DNA of 8,459 nt, taken from NCBI GenBank assembly GCA_012517645.1, contig JAAYUR010000072.1, positions 1-8,459 on the forward strand, read 5' to 3'. Source of the DNA: Treponema sp. GTDB lineage: Bacteria > Spirochaetota > Spirochaetia > Treponematales > UBA12059. The notes below the pieces were generated by a model. It did not search any database, was not told the origin of the DNA, and saw nothing but the letters and a program-made list of their open reading frames with translations. Made by a program: the position numbers and the translations under genes. Positions 1 through 6,720 of the stretch are shown piece after piece. The first letter of the stretch is position 1; each line of letters begins with the position of its first letter.

Positions 1-378
1 GATGAGGGCGCGTACGACCCTTCCTCCCCGGAACTCCCGGTTCAAGAGCAGGGCGGCTCCCAGGCCCAGGGCGATCTCGATCGGTATGGCGATGAAGATG
101 AACCCCAGCTGGAGACGCAGGCTGTTCCAGAACTCCTTGTCCCGGACCAACTCCACATAGTTCCCCGGGCCGACGAAACGCCGGGCGCCTCCCCCCGCGG
201 ACAGGGGCCAGTCGAACAAGGACACCACGAAGGAGAAGACGATGGGGAAGATGAGGACCGCGAAAACGATGAGGAACGCCGGGATCAAAAACGGGACGGG
301 GGAGCCGTAGCCCCCCGTCCCGTTCGTTGAGGCGGCGTTCCCGGAAGGGCTAGTAACCCGCCTTCTTGAGAATGTCAT
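1..378 (-). CDS. ABC sugar transporter permease, MalF/UgpA type, N-terminal part (cut by window edge)
   Basis: Inner-membrane permease subunit of a carbohydrate ABC importer (binding-protein-dependent transport inner-membrane family). The minus frame is open from the ATG at 378-376 to base 1 (126 codons). Residues about 29-55 form the first membrane span (LIPAFLIVFAVLIFPIVFSF). A periplasmic stretch follows with the family-typical pattern F-V-G-P-x-N-Y at 68-74 and E-F-W-N-S-L at 82-87, then a second span at about 89-112 ending ALLLNREFRG. The EAA loop lies beyond the window. It follows the binding-protein gene on the same strand, and the chosen ATG overlaps that gene's end by 29 bases. Odd point: the N-terminal tail (about residues 17-33) is read through a strong terminator hairpin. 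The only other in-frame start candidate before the first span is a TTG at 288, inside the T tract, with no convincing ribosome site. Family assignment is firm; the start is uncertain. Confidence 0.85.
   Translation of the reverse strand, partial: MTFSRRRVTSPSGNAASTNGTGGYGSPVPFLIPAFLIVFAVLIFPIVFSFVVSLFDWPLSAGGGARRFVGPGNYVELVRDKEFWNSLRLQLGFIFIAIPIEIALGLGAALLLNREFRGGRVVRALI
287..324 (-). terminator. Intrinsic terminator after the binding-protein gene
   Basis: Read on the minus strand, a perfect 13-bp stem is formed by AACGGGACGGGGG (324-312) and CCCCCGTCCCGTT (302-290). The loop is 9 bases (311-303) and a five-T run (291-287) closes the structure. It starts 25 bases after the binding-protein stop codon. 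Such a site between the binding-protein and permease genes usually lets the binding protein be made in large excess while some read-through feeds the permease. The structure is seen directly; the gene-dosage role is inferred from malE-type operons. Confidence 0.85.
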
Positions 379-1636
379 TGGTTTCCCGAACGATGGCCTG
401 GACGGCGTCCTTGGTGGGCATCTGCCCGGTGATACCCATGATCCAGTACTTCTTCACCACGTCCTGGACCTGCCCGATCTCCTTGAACCGGGGCCGGGAG
501 GCGGCCACGTTCATGGAAGCCGCCAGGGCCGGCAGCCAGGGCTTGGTGGCGACATAGGCGGGGTTGGTCAGGGATTCGGTCCGGGCGGGGATGGTGTTGG
601 CCTGGATCAGCTTGTCCGCGACGGCCTTGCTGGACCACCAGTAGATGAACTCCGCGGCGGCGGCGGCGTTCTTGGAGGCCTTGGGGATGCAGATGGCCCA
701 GGCGCCGGTGATGGCGGCCTGTCCGCGGGGTCCCGCGGGGGGGGCGGAGTAGGCGATCTTGCCGGCCACCAGGGACTTGTTCGGGTCCTCGTAGGCGGCG
801 ATCTGGGCCGGCCAGATGAACATGGAGAAGACGCCCTTGGGGTCCGCGGCGAAGGCGGCCTGGCGCTCCACATGGGCCATGGTCTCGGCGCCCTTGGGGG
901 AGATGGCCATCAGCTTCTTGTAGAACTCCATTCCCTCGATCGCCTTGGCCTCGTCCAGGACGACCTTGAAGGTCCCGCCGGTGTAGTCGATGAACTTGGT
1001 GCCGTGGGATTCCCACATGAACACGGCTTCCGAGAGGACGCCGGCGGGTCCGCCGTTGAAGGGCCCGAAGCCCGCGGCGATGCCGTTCTCGTGGAAGAAG
1101 GTTCCCATCTCAAGGAGTTCCTTGAAGGTCTTGGGGATGCCGAGGTCGTACCCGAACTTGGCCTTGAACTGGGCCCTGTAGGTCGGATTCTCGATCAGGT
1201 CCTTCCGGGTCATCCATACGTAGAGGTTTCCGTTGATGGGAATACCGAGCTGGACGTTGTTCCAGGTGCCGATGTTCAGCATCTTGGGGGTCACGGACTT
1301 GGGGTCCGTCTTGGGGTACACCTTGCCCTCGGGCCACTTGTCGAAGGGCAAAAGGAGGGAGGCGAAGACCGGGACGTTGCCCTCGTCGATGCCGACCACG
1401 TCGTAGTCGGTGCTGGTTGCGGTGACGGCGACAGCGGTCTTGGTCAGGACCTGGGGAGGCTGGAGCATCTCGATGTTTACCTTGATGTTGGTCGCCTTCT
1501 CGAACTCCGGCAGCATGGCCATGAGGGCCTTGGGATAGGGATCATCCCAAAGCAGGACGTTGATGACCTTCTGGGCGGACGCGAACGCCGCGGCGGCCAG
1601 AAGAACGCCGAGCAATACGGTTTTCTTCAGTTTCAT
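350..1636 (-). CDS. ABC transporter periplasmic sugar-binding protein (MalE-type, SBP family 1)
   Basis: Secreted solute-binding protein that delivers a sugar to the ABC importer whose permease follows. It has 428 residues, normal for the family. Residues 1-21 are a classical signal peptide (M-K-L-K-K, hydrophobic core, A-S-A before Q22). There is no lipobox cysteine, so it should be free in a periplasm. The mature protein starts KVINVLLWDDPYP and continues to PEFEKATNIKV, the usual opening of the type-1 fold. The C-terminal part has ITGAWAICIPKASKN and RPRFKEIGQVQDVV, typical of carbohydrate binders. AGGAAG lies 6 bases upstream of the ATG. It diverges from the sulfoquinovosidase gene and faces it across two promoters with related operator-like sites, so SQ or SQ-glycerol is the likely ligand. 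That is inferred from context, as ligand residues cannot be read off reliably. Function class is certain; ligand is moderate at best. Confidence 0.95.
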   Translation of the reverse strand: MKLKKTVLLGVLLAAAAFASAQKVINVLLWDDPYPKALMAMLPEFEKATNIKVNIEMLQPPQVLTKTAVAVTATSTDYDVVGIDEGNVPVFASLLLPFDKWPEGKVYPKTDPKSVTPKMLNIGTWNNVQLGIPINGNLYVWMTRKDLIENPTYRAQFKAKFGYDLGIPKTFKELLEMGTFFHENGIAAGFGPFNGGPAGVLSEAVFMWESHGTKFIDYTGGTFKVVLDEAKAIEGMEFYKKLMAISPKGAETMAHVERQAAFAADPKGVFSMFIWPAQIAAYEDPNKSLVAGKIAYSAPPAGPRGQAAITGAWAICIPKASKNAAAAAEFIYWWSSKAVADKLIQANTIPARTESLTNPAYVATKPWLPALAASMNVAASRPRFKEIGQVQDVVKKYWIMGITGQMPTKDAVQAIVRETNDILKKAGY

Positions 1637-1729
1637 CTTGCACTTCCTTTTTTTCGCTGGACGTGGATTCCGGAAGCCTACCGCATTCCGTCTGCCGCCG
1701 CCGAGGCCGACCCCGATGCTGACGGCACA

Positions 1730-1750
1730 TTAGTTACTTTATGTAAATAA
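1730..1750. promoter_or_regulatory. Operator-like imperfect palindrome at the importer transcription start
   Basis: The arms TTAGTTAC (1730-1737) and GTAAATAA (1743-1750) pair at 7 of 8 positions around a 5-base centre, TTTAT. The site overlaps the importer -10 and expected start, where a bound repressor would block transcription. Its TTAG-rich arms resemble the general form of XylR-type ROK operators, and a ROK regulator is encoded in the facing operon. The palindrome and its position are seen; the regulator assignment is inferred. Confidence 0.55.
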
Positions 1751-1774
1751 TACCCGGGATTGGAATCCTGTCAA
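1747..1774 (-). promoter_or_regulatory. Sigma70-type promoter of the ABC importer operon
   Basis: On the minus strand a consensus -35 TTGACA (1774-1769) is followed after 16 bases by TATTAT (1752-1747), five of six matches to the -10 consensus. A run of T bases lies just upstream of the -35. Transcription would begin near 1740, giving a leader of about 100 bases before the binding-protein ATG. Confidence 0.75.
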
Positions 1775-1837
1775 CAAAAAAAGGAGGGACTCTTCTGATT
1801 CGCCGGTGCAGGAGGGCGGCGGCTCAGGAGTTTTCCC

Positions 1838-1866
1838 TTGACAGGTCCGGCTTCTACCCCTAGGAT
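1838..1866 (+). promoter_or_regulatory. Sigma70-type promoter of the sulfoquinovosidase-ROK operon
   Basis: Consensus -35 TTGACA (1838-1843), a 17-base spacer, then -10 TAGGAT (1861-1866). Expected start is near 1873, which falls inside the operator-like site at 1871-1882. It is the only well-placed promoter seen ahead of the glycosidase gene. Confidence 0.75.
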
Positions 1867-1870
1867 CGAA

Positions 1871-1882
1871 TTACTTACATAA
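1871..1882 (+). promoter_or_regulatory. Second operator-like site at the sulfoquinovosidase transcription start
   Basis: TTACTTACATAA here matches TTATTTACATAA, the minus-strand reading of the importer site (1750-1739), at 11 of 12 positions. The two copies are in opposite orientation and each sits on its own promoter's start region. A short perfect palindrome, CTTA-CA-TAAG (1874-1883), is contained in it. The other half of the longer importer palindrome is poorly kept here. A shared repressor, probably the ROK protein encoded by this operon, is inferred. Confidence 0.5.
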
Positions 1883-2010
1883 GAGAAGAAATACAGGCTT
1901 TCTCGGCGGGAGCCAAGTGGAGCCGGGTTCTCCGGCCGGGGCTCCCGGGTCCGATCGTTGAACCGGAGTATCCGCCGACGAAGCACCGAAAGCCATTCTA
2001 GGGAAGGATT

Positions 2011-4107
2011 ATGAACAGACTATCCCTGACCAGGACCCCGGAGGGTTTCGAAGCGCGGCTGGACGGCCGGCTCGTTGTGGAACACCGCCCGGGCCGGGCC
2101 TTCCTGTCCGCGGGACGGGGAGAGGGCCGCTACGAGATGCACCACGGCAACTTCGAGGTGACCGAAGCCCTGGCCGAACTGGTGGCCCTGGAGGATTTCG
2201 AACTGGATATCCGGCCGGAGGGGGGCGCGGTGGTCCGTTTTTCCCGCCGGGGTCTCTATCCCGTCCGGGCGGAGTTCTCGGAGGTCCGGGGCCGCCTGGT
2301 CGTCCGCTTCCAAGCGGAACCCGAACCCGGCGAGGATCCCTCGTCCCGGCCCAACCGATACCGGGTCCGCCTCCCCGCGGAGGCTTCCGAACATGTCTAC
2401 GGGGCGGGAGAGCAGTTCTCCTACTTCGACCTCCGGGGCCGGGTCTTTCCCCTGTGGACCAGCGAGCAGGGAGTGGGCCGCAACAAGCTCACCGAGGTGA
2501 CCCGCCTGGCGGATCTCCACGACAAGGCCGGCGGCGACTACTACTGGACCTTCTACCCCCAGCCTACCTTCTGTTCCAGCCGCCGGGTCTTCTACCATTT
2601 CGACGCCACCGCCTGGGCTTCCTTCGATTTCCGGTTCCCGGACCGGCACGAATACTATGTCTGGCAGCTTCCCGCTTCCATGACCGTCGGGGCGGCGGAT
2701 TCCATGCCGAACCTGCTGTCCGACCTCACGGACCTGTTGGGCCGCCAGCCGGAGCTCCCAGACTGGGCCTATGACGGAGTGGTCTTGGGCATCCAGGGCG
2801 GAACCGAGACCTGCCTTGCCAAGCTGGAGCGCGCCCGGGCCGCGGGGGTTCCCGTCTCGGGGATCTGGGCCCAGGACTGGGAGGGGATCAACATGACCAG
2901 CTTCGGCCAGCGGCTGCGCTGGAACTGGGTCTGGGACCCCGAGCGCTACCCCGGCCTGGACCGGGCGATCCGGAAGCTCAAGGCCGAGGGGGTGCGATTC
3001 CTGGGCTACATCAACCCCTACGTAGCGGCCGGAAAGTCCCTCTTTGAGGAGGCCGCCGCCAAGGACTTATTGGCCCGGCGAGCCGACGGGGCGATCTACC
3101 GGGTGGACTTCGGGGAGTTCGAAGCGGGCATCGTGGACTTCACCAAGCCCGAGGCCTTCGCCTGGTACAAGGGCGTCATCCGGAAGAACCTCATCGAGCT
3201 GGGCCTGGGGGGATGGATGGCCGACTTCGGGGAGTACCTGCCCACGGACGCGGTCCTGGCGGACGGGACCCCCGCGGAGCTGGCCCACAACGAGTGGCCC
3301 GCCCTCTGGGCCCGGGCCAACCGGGAGGCCGTGGACGAGGCGGGAGCCGCCGGCGAGATCGTCTATTTCATGCGGGCCGGATGGACCGGGAGCCAGAAGT
3401 GGTGCCCGATGATGTGGGCGGGGGACCAGAACGTGGACTGGTCCAAGGACGACGGCCTTCCCTCCGTGATCCCCGCGGCCCTGTCCCTGGCGATGAGCGG
3501 CCACGGCCTCCATCACTCCGACATCGGGGGCTACACGACTCTGTTCATGCTGAAGCGGACCAAGGAGCTCTTTCAGCGCTGGGCCGAACTGGCCGCCTTC
3601 ACCCCCTTCATGCGGACCCACGAGGGGAACCGGCCCAAGGACAACTGGCAGTTCGACTCCGACGAGGAAACCCTTGCGCATCTAGCCTCCATGACCCGCC
3701 TGCACGTCGCCCTAAAGCCGTACATCCAGGAATGTGTACGGGATACCGCCCGGAGGGGCCTCCCGGTCCAGCGGCCGGTCTTCCTGCACTTCGAGGAGGA
3801 CCCCGAGGCTTGGGGCATCCAGGACCAGTTCCTCCTGGGCCCGGATCTCCTGGTCGCCCCGGTGCTGGAGGAAGGCGCCCGCATGCGCAGGTTCCACCTG
3901 CCCCCCGGAGAATGGATCGAGTTCTGGTCCGATCGCGTCCTGCGCTCCCCCTCCCCCGCGGGCGCGACCCTGGAGGTCGAGGCGCCGATCGGGAAGCCCC
4001 CCGCCTTCTTCAAGCCCCGGTCCGAGTGGCGGGATGTCTTCCGGAAGGCCGCCCGGGAGGCGGAACATCGGGACGCCTCGGCAGCCGCGTCCGGGGACAG
4101 GCTGTGA
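2011..4107 (+). CDS. yihQ: Sulfoquinovosidase, GH31 (YihQ family)
   Basis: Glycoside hydrolase that releases sulfoquinovose from SQ-glycerol or sulfolipid-derived alpha-glycosides with retention, the entry step of sulfoglycolysis. It has 698 residues, close to E. coli YihQ. Residues 1-250 are the N-terminal beta-sandwich, then the GH31 barrel, then C-terminal beta domains. The nucleophile is D405 in GGWMADFGEYLPTD and the acid/base is D472 in WAGDQNVDW. Sulfonate- and substrate-binding residues known from YihQ are all present: Q262 (GIQGGTE), Q288 (GIWAQDW), R301 and W304 (SFGQRLRWNW), and Y508 (DIGGYTT). Generic alpha-glucosidases of GH31 lack this set. There is no signal peptide, so it acts in the cytoplasm on imported substrate. 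The ATG has AGGGAAGG upstream. The stop overlaps the next start by 4 bases. The C-terminal about 40 residues (charged, Ala-rich) extend past the conserved PIGKPPAFF block. Assignment is strong because the diagnostic residues are all visible. Confidence 0.96.
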   Translation: MNRLSLTRTPEGFEARLDGRLVVEHRPGRAFLSAGRGEGRYEMHHGNFEVTEALAELVALEDFELDIRPEGGAVVRFSRRGLYPVRAEFSEVRGRLVVRFQAEPEPGEDPSSRPNRYRVRLPAEASEHVYGAGEQFSYFDLRGRVFPLWTSEQGVGRNKLTEVTRLADLHDKAGGDYYWTFYPQPTFCSSRRVFYHFDATAWASFDFRFPDRHEYYVWQLPASMTVGAADSMPNLLSDLTDLLGRQPELPDWAYDGVVLGIQGGTETCLAKLERARAAGVPVSGIWAQDWEGINMTSFGQRLRWNWVWDPERYPGLDRAIRKLKAEGVRFLGYINPYVAAGKSLFEEAAAKDLLARRADGAIYRVDFGEFEAGIVDFTKPEAFAWYKGVIRKNLIELGLGGWMADFGEYLPTDAVLADGTPAELAHNEWPALWARANREAVDEAGAAGEIVYFMRAGWTGSQKWCPMMWAGDQNVDWSKDDGLPSVIPAALSLAMSGHGLHHSDIGGYTTLFMLKRTKELFQRWAELAAFTPFMRTHEGNRPKDNWQFDSDEETLAHLASMTRLHVALKPYIQECVRDTARRGLPVQRPVFLHFEEDPEAWGIQDQFLLGPDLLVAPVLEEGARMRRFHLPPGEWIEFWSDRVLRSPSPAGATLEVEAPIGKPPAFFKPRSEWRDVFRKAAREAEHRDASAAASGDRL

Positions 4108-5303
4108 ACCATTTCCGGAGGGACGGTTCGGGCGTAGGGGACCCCCTGCGGTCCTCGGATGTCCGCAGGAGGAACGAGAACCTTGTCCTGAACCTGATCC
4201 GCCGGGCCGGGGACCAGGGCCTTTCCCAGTCCGAGGCCGTCAACGCCACGGGCCTGCGGGCCCCGACCATGCTGCGCATCTTCTCCAGCCTGGAGGATTC
4301 CGGCTACATCGAGCCCCTCCCTCCGGCCGCCCAGGCGGAGGACTCCAAGGAGCGTAAAGGCCGGCCCCCCGTTTCCTTCGCCGCCAAGGCCGACGCCCTG
4401 TACACCCTGGGGGTCGAGTTCTGGGTGGATCGTGCATCCCTGGGGCTGTTCGACTTCCGGGGAAACCGCCTGTACTCCAGCATCCTGGCCCTGAAGGGAG
4501 GGCTGGACGCGGATGCTGTAACCGAAGTCATCGCCGGGGGCGTCCGCGCGGCTTTCGCGGCCCGGGGGCTGGTCGTCGAGCGCATCCTGGGCCTGGGGCT
4601 GGGCGCTCCGGGGCAAGTGGACGTACCCGGGCGCAGAATAACCTTCTATTCCCGGATCCCCGGGATGCGGGACTATCCCATGGCGGAGATCCTGGAGAAC
4701 AAGCTCGGCATCCCCGTCCACCTGCACAACAACTGCGCGGTCATCGCCCTGTCCGAGTACCGGTACGGAAACATCGGAAAGACCGACTCCCTGTTCATGT
4801 TCCTTCTGCGTTCCGGCGTAAACGGGGCGTTCATCGATCACGGCCGGATCCACCTGACCTCGGACGGGACGACGTTGGAGTCCGGACATGTTACCATCGA
4901 TTACCGGGGCAAACCCTGTGTCTGCGGGGCCCGGGGCTGTCTGGAGCCCTATCTGGCGGATCTTGCCCGGGATGACCTGGCCGCGGGCCGCTACCTTTTC
5001 GAGGGGCTGGGTCCCGCGCTGGAAACCGGGGATCCCGAGGCCCGAAAAATCCTCAAGGAGGCCGCGGACTACCTGGCCTCGGCGGTTCGTAGCGTACGGA
5101 GGCTCCTGAATCCCCGAACCTTCCTCTTCGTGACCGCGTCGTCTCCCGTATCGTCGGCCCTGGCGGACCTGGTTCCCCTAAGCCTTGGGCAATACCCCTC
5201 CGGCTTCGACGAGCCGCCGGCTTCCTTCGTGGGAAGCGTCTACGACCCGGCCCTGGTCCAGCGGGGCGCCTCGGACCTGGTCTTGGACGCCTTCCTGGCC
5301 TGA
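4104..5303 (+). CDS. ROK-family transcriptional regulator (probable SQ-locus repressor)
   Basis: Sugar-responsive repressor of the NagC/XylR (ROK) family, 399 residues. An N-terminal winged helix occupies about residues 15-90: LRSSDVRRRN, then SQSEAVNATGLRAPTMLRIF as the recognition helices and DSGYIEP. The ROK sensor domain follows. Its structural zinc site is visible as C272-x-C274-G-x-x-G-C279-L-E with H262 in ESGH. The position that is catalytic Asp in ROK kinases is Asn (HNNCAV, 208-213), so it should not phosphorylate sugar. Start is GTG 4104, with GGGGA six bases upstream, overlapping the glycosidase stop as GTGA, so the two are translationally coupled. The frame is open far upstream inside the glycosidase gene, but that part has no ROK features. 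Being in the glycosidase operon, it probably controls the operator-like sites at 1730-1750 and 1871-1882; the ligand may be SQ or a derivative. Family firm, target and ligand inferred. Confidence 0.92.
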   Translation: MNHFRRDGSGVGDPLRSSDVRRRNENLVLNLIRRAGDQGLSQSEAVNATGLRAPTMLRIFSSLEDSGYIEPLPPAAQAEDSKERKGRPPVSFAAKADALYTLGVEFWVDRASLGLFDFRGNRLYSSILALKGGLDADAVTEVIAGGVRAAFAARGLVVERILGLGLGAPGQVDVPGRRITFYSRIPGMRDYPMAEILENKLGIPVHLHNNCAVIALSEYRYGNIGKTDSLFMFLLRSGVNGAFIDHGRIHLTSDGTTLESGHVTIDYRGKPCVCGARGCLEPYLADLARDDLAAGRYLFEGLGPALETGDPEARKILKEAADYLASAVRSVRRLLNPRTFLFVTASSPVSSALADLVPLSLGQYPSGFDEPPASFVGSVYDPALVQRGASDLVLDAFLA

Positions 5304-5309
5304 GGGTGT

Positions 5310-6617
5310 CTATCGGCCTGCGCTCGTACCAAGCTTCGTGCCGCTATGCTCACCTCCCGCCTCCAGGAAACGGTCCAGGGCAAGGGCTATCCCCCCCAGG
5401 GCCGGCAGGGAGGGATCCAACCCGGACCTTCGGATCTCGCAGGGGCGGCCGGTGGACTCCACTTGGGATGCGATGCGTGCCAGCAAGTCCTCGCCCCGGA
5501 AGGGCAAGCCGTACAGGGCGATTCGGGAGGGATCCAAGAGCTGGATGGCGTTCCCCAGGGCCCGGGCGAAGCGGGCGGCCAGGAGGGAATACTCCCCGGG
5601 AGCCTCCCGGGCCAGCCTATCGAGAAGGGCCTCGATTCCGGCCCTGGAACCGCGGTCCCCGCGCCCGAACCGTGCGCGCAGGGCCCCCAGGGAGACCAGG
5701 GATTCCAGGCAGCCCCGGCGGCCGCACATGGGGCAGACCGGGCCCTCGGCTTCCACCAGGGTGTGGCCGATCTCCCCGGCCCGGTTCTGGGCGCCCGCCC
5801 AGGGCGGGCCGCCCGCGGTCCAGGCCCCGCCGACGCCGGGGCCGTACTTGACGAACAGGAGACCCGGGGGAGGGTCCCGTCGGGTTTCCGTCAACAACAG
5901 CTCCGCCAGGGCCAGGGCCCGCACGTTGTTGTCCACCGAGACGGGTACTCCCAGGGCGTCGGCCAGGGGATCCGCCAGGGAAACGGGGCGGTTCCAGATC
6001 CGGGGCTCCCGCAGGCAGGTTCCCGTGCCGGGATCCACCCTTCCCGTCACTCCCAGCCCGGCCCCGACCACCCCCGCGGCCGCGGGAGAGGGGAGACCCA
6101 GCAGCTCCGCGGCGATAGCAAGGACGGCCCCCGCCAGCCGCACTCCGGGGTCGGCCCCGGCCGACGGGCCCCCGGAAGCCGCCGCGGCTTCCCCGGGTCG
6201 GCCGGAGGCCGCGGTTCCCCGCCTCTTTCCGGGATTCAGGATCTCCGCAGGACCGGTTCCCGCGAACTCCCGGGAAGGGATGTCCCGTACCCCGAGGACC
6301 CGCCCGGCCAGGTCGGTCGCGAGAACCTGAAGCCGGTCGGGCTCCACCCCCGCCCCGATCAGGATTCCGGCTTCGGGGCGTATCCTGAGGTAGATCTTTC
6401 GCCGTCCGGCCTTGCCCCCGGGGCCCGAGGATCCCGCCTCCTCCAGGAGCCCCTCGTCCAGCAGCTCCCCGGAGAGTATGGTCACCGAGGCCCGGGTGAG
6501 CCCCAGGGTTCCGGCCAGGTCGTTGCGGGCCATGGCTCCGTGGCGGTGGATCAGGCGGAGTATGCCCGACCGGTTGCGGCGGCGGATATCCGCGGCGGAC
6601 AGGCCCCGGGGTGTCAA
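5310..6617 (-). CDS. Second ROK-family transcriptional regulator
   Basis: ROK repressor of 435 residues. The winged helix spans about residues 6-75: LSAADIRRRNRSGILRLI, then ARNDLAGTLGLTRASVT and DEGLLEE. The sensor domain carries GEIGH (281-285) and the zinc motif C295-P-M-C298-G-x-x-G-C303-L-E305. The kinase catalytic Asp is Asn (SVDNNVRAL), so it is a regulator only. It starts at TTG 6617-6615 with GGGGA about 9 bases upstream; no ATG or GTG gives a better N terminus, and LSAADIRRRN close to the start is the usual family beginning. Odd: residues about 128-160 are a Gly/Ala/Pro-rich, low-complexity insert in the sensor domain. The gene converges on the first ROK gene with 6 bases between stops, and diverges from the cupin-transketolase operon, with a palindromic operator-like site between. 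It probably regulates that operon and itself. Family firm, target inferred. Confidence 0.92.
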   Translation of the reverse strand: MTPRGLSAADIRRRNRSGILRLIHRHGAMARNDLAGTLGLTRASVTILSGELLDEGLLEEAGSSGPGGKAGRRKIYLRIRPEAGILIGAGVEPDRLQVLATDLAGRVLGVRDIPSREFAGTGPAEILNPGKRRGTAASGRPGEAAAASGGPSAGADPGVRLAGAVLAIAAELLGLPSPAAAGVVGAGLGVTGRVDPGTGTCLREPRIWNRPVSLADPLADALGVPVSVDNNVRALALAELLLTETRRDPPPGLLFVKYGPGVGGAWTAGGPPWAGAQNRAGEIGHTLVEAEGPVCPMCGRRGCLESLVSLGALRARFGRGDRGSRAGIEALLDRLAREAPGEYSLLAARFARALGNAIQLLDPSRIALYGLPFRGEDLLARIASQVESTGRPCEIRRSGLDPSLPALGGIALALDRFLEAGGEHSGTKLGTSAGR

Positions 6618-6688
6618 TGTAGCTGTCCCCGAGGAGTTCCGGCCGCGGAGTTCGCACTCGAATCCTCGATTTTCATGGTTCCCCGTAC

Positions 6689-6717
6689 TTGCGCGTTTCC
6701 GCGCGGCGTGCTAGGAT
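6689..6717 (+). promoter_or_regulatory. Candidate promoter of the cupin-transketolase operon
   Basis: TTGCGC (6689-6694), a 17-base spacer, then TAGGAT (6712-6717). The -10 hexamer and spacing are identical to the glycosidase promoter, though the -35 is weaker (TTG kept). Expected start is near 6724, inside the palindrome at 6721-6733. Confidence 0.55.
6691..6704. repeat. Short GC inverted repeat in the promoter spacer
   Basis: GCGCG (6691-6695) and CGCGC (6700-6704) flank TTTC. It lies between the candidate -35 and -10 of the cupin promoter, so it could be a second protein site. In DNA this GC-rich such a short repeat may also be chance. Confidence 0.3.
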
Positions 6718-6720
6718 TGA

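Larger units (their letters stand above)
1637..2010. other. Divergent regulatory region between binding-protein and sulfoquinovosidase genes
   Basis: This 374-base stretch has no credible gene. It holds a minus-strand promoter for the importer, a plus-strand promoter for the glycosidase operon, and an operator-like AT-rich site at each start. Between the promoters a T-rich tract (minus strand) sits directly upstream of the importer -35 and could act as an UP element. Expected leaders are about 100 bases for the binding protein and about 135 bases for the glycosidase. The glycosidase leader can form a GGAGCC/GGCTCC hairpin (1919-1924 with 1940-1945) or an alternative CTCCGG/CCGGAG pairing (1930-1935 with 1963-1968). 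AGGGAAGG just before 2011 is the glycosidase ribosome site. Confidence 0.75.

Noticed and set aside
286..288. TTG as the permease start
   Set aside because: It lies within the terminator T tract with no ribosome site. The ATG at 378 overlapping the upstream gene is more likely, though not proven.
872..1750. Long open frame on the plus strand opposite the binding-protein gene
   Set aside because: Composition is that of an antisense shadow in GC-rich DNA (runs of Gly, Val, Leu, Asp, no known domain), and the minus-strand gene is unambiguous.
1781..1788. Excellent Shine-Dalgarno-like AAGGAGGG between the two divergent promoters
   Set aside because: No start codon follows at a usable distance, and the plus-strand promoter lies downstream of it, so it is not expected to be transcribed in that direction.
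1917..1961. Possible 14-codon leader peptide starting with GTG in the glycosidase leader
   Set aside because: The GGGAG ahead of it is only 4 bases away, the peptide is Gly/Pro-rich like random GC-rich sequence, and there is no sign of regulatory codons.
3213..4103. Upstream extension of the first ROK reading frame inside the glycosidase gene
   Set aside because: The extension is Arg/Gly/Pro-rich without domain features. The ROK winged helix begins right after the GTG at 4104, which has its own ribosome site.
3573..4889. 438-codon minus-strand open frame across the glycosidase and first ROK genes
   Set aside because: It spans two well-supported genes on the other strand and shows no recognisable domain; it is a codon-bias shadow.
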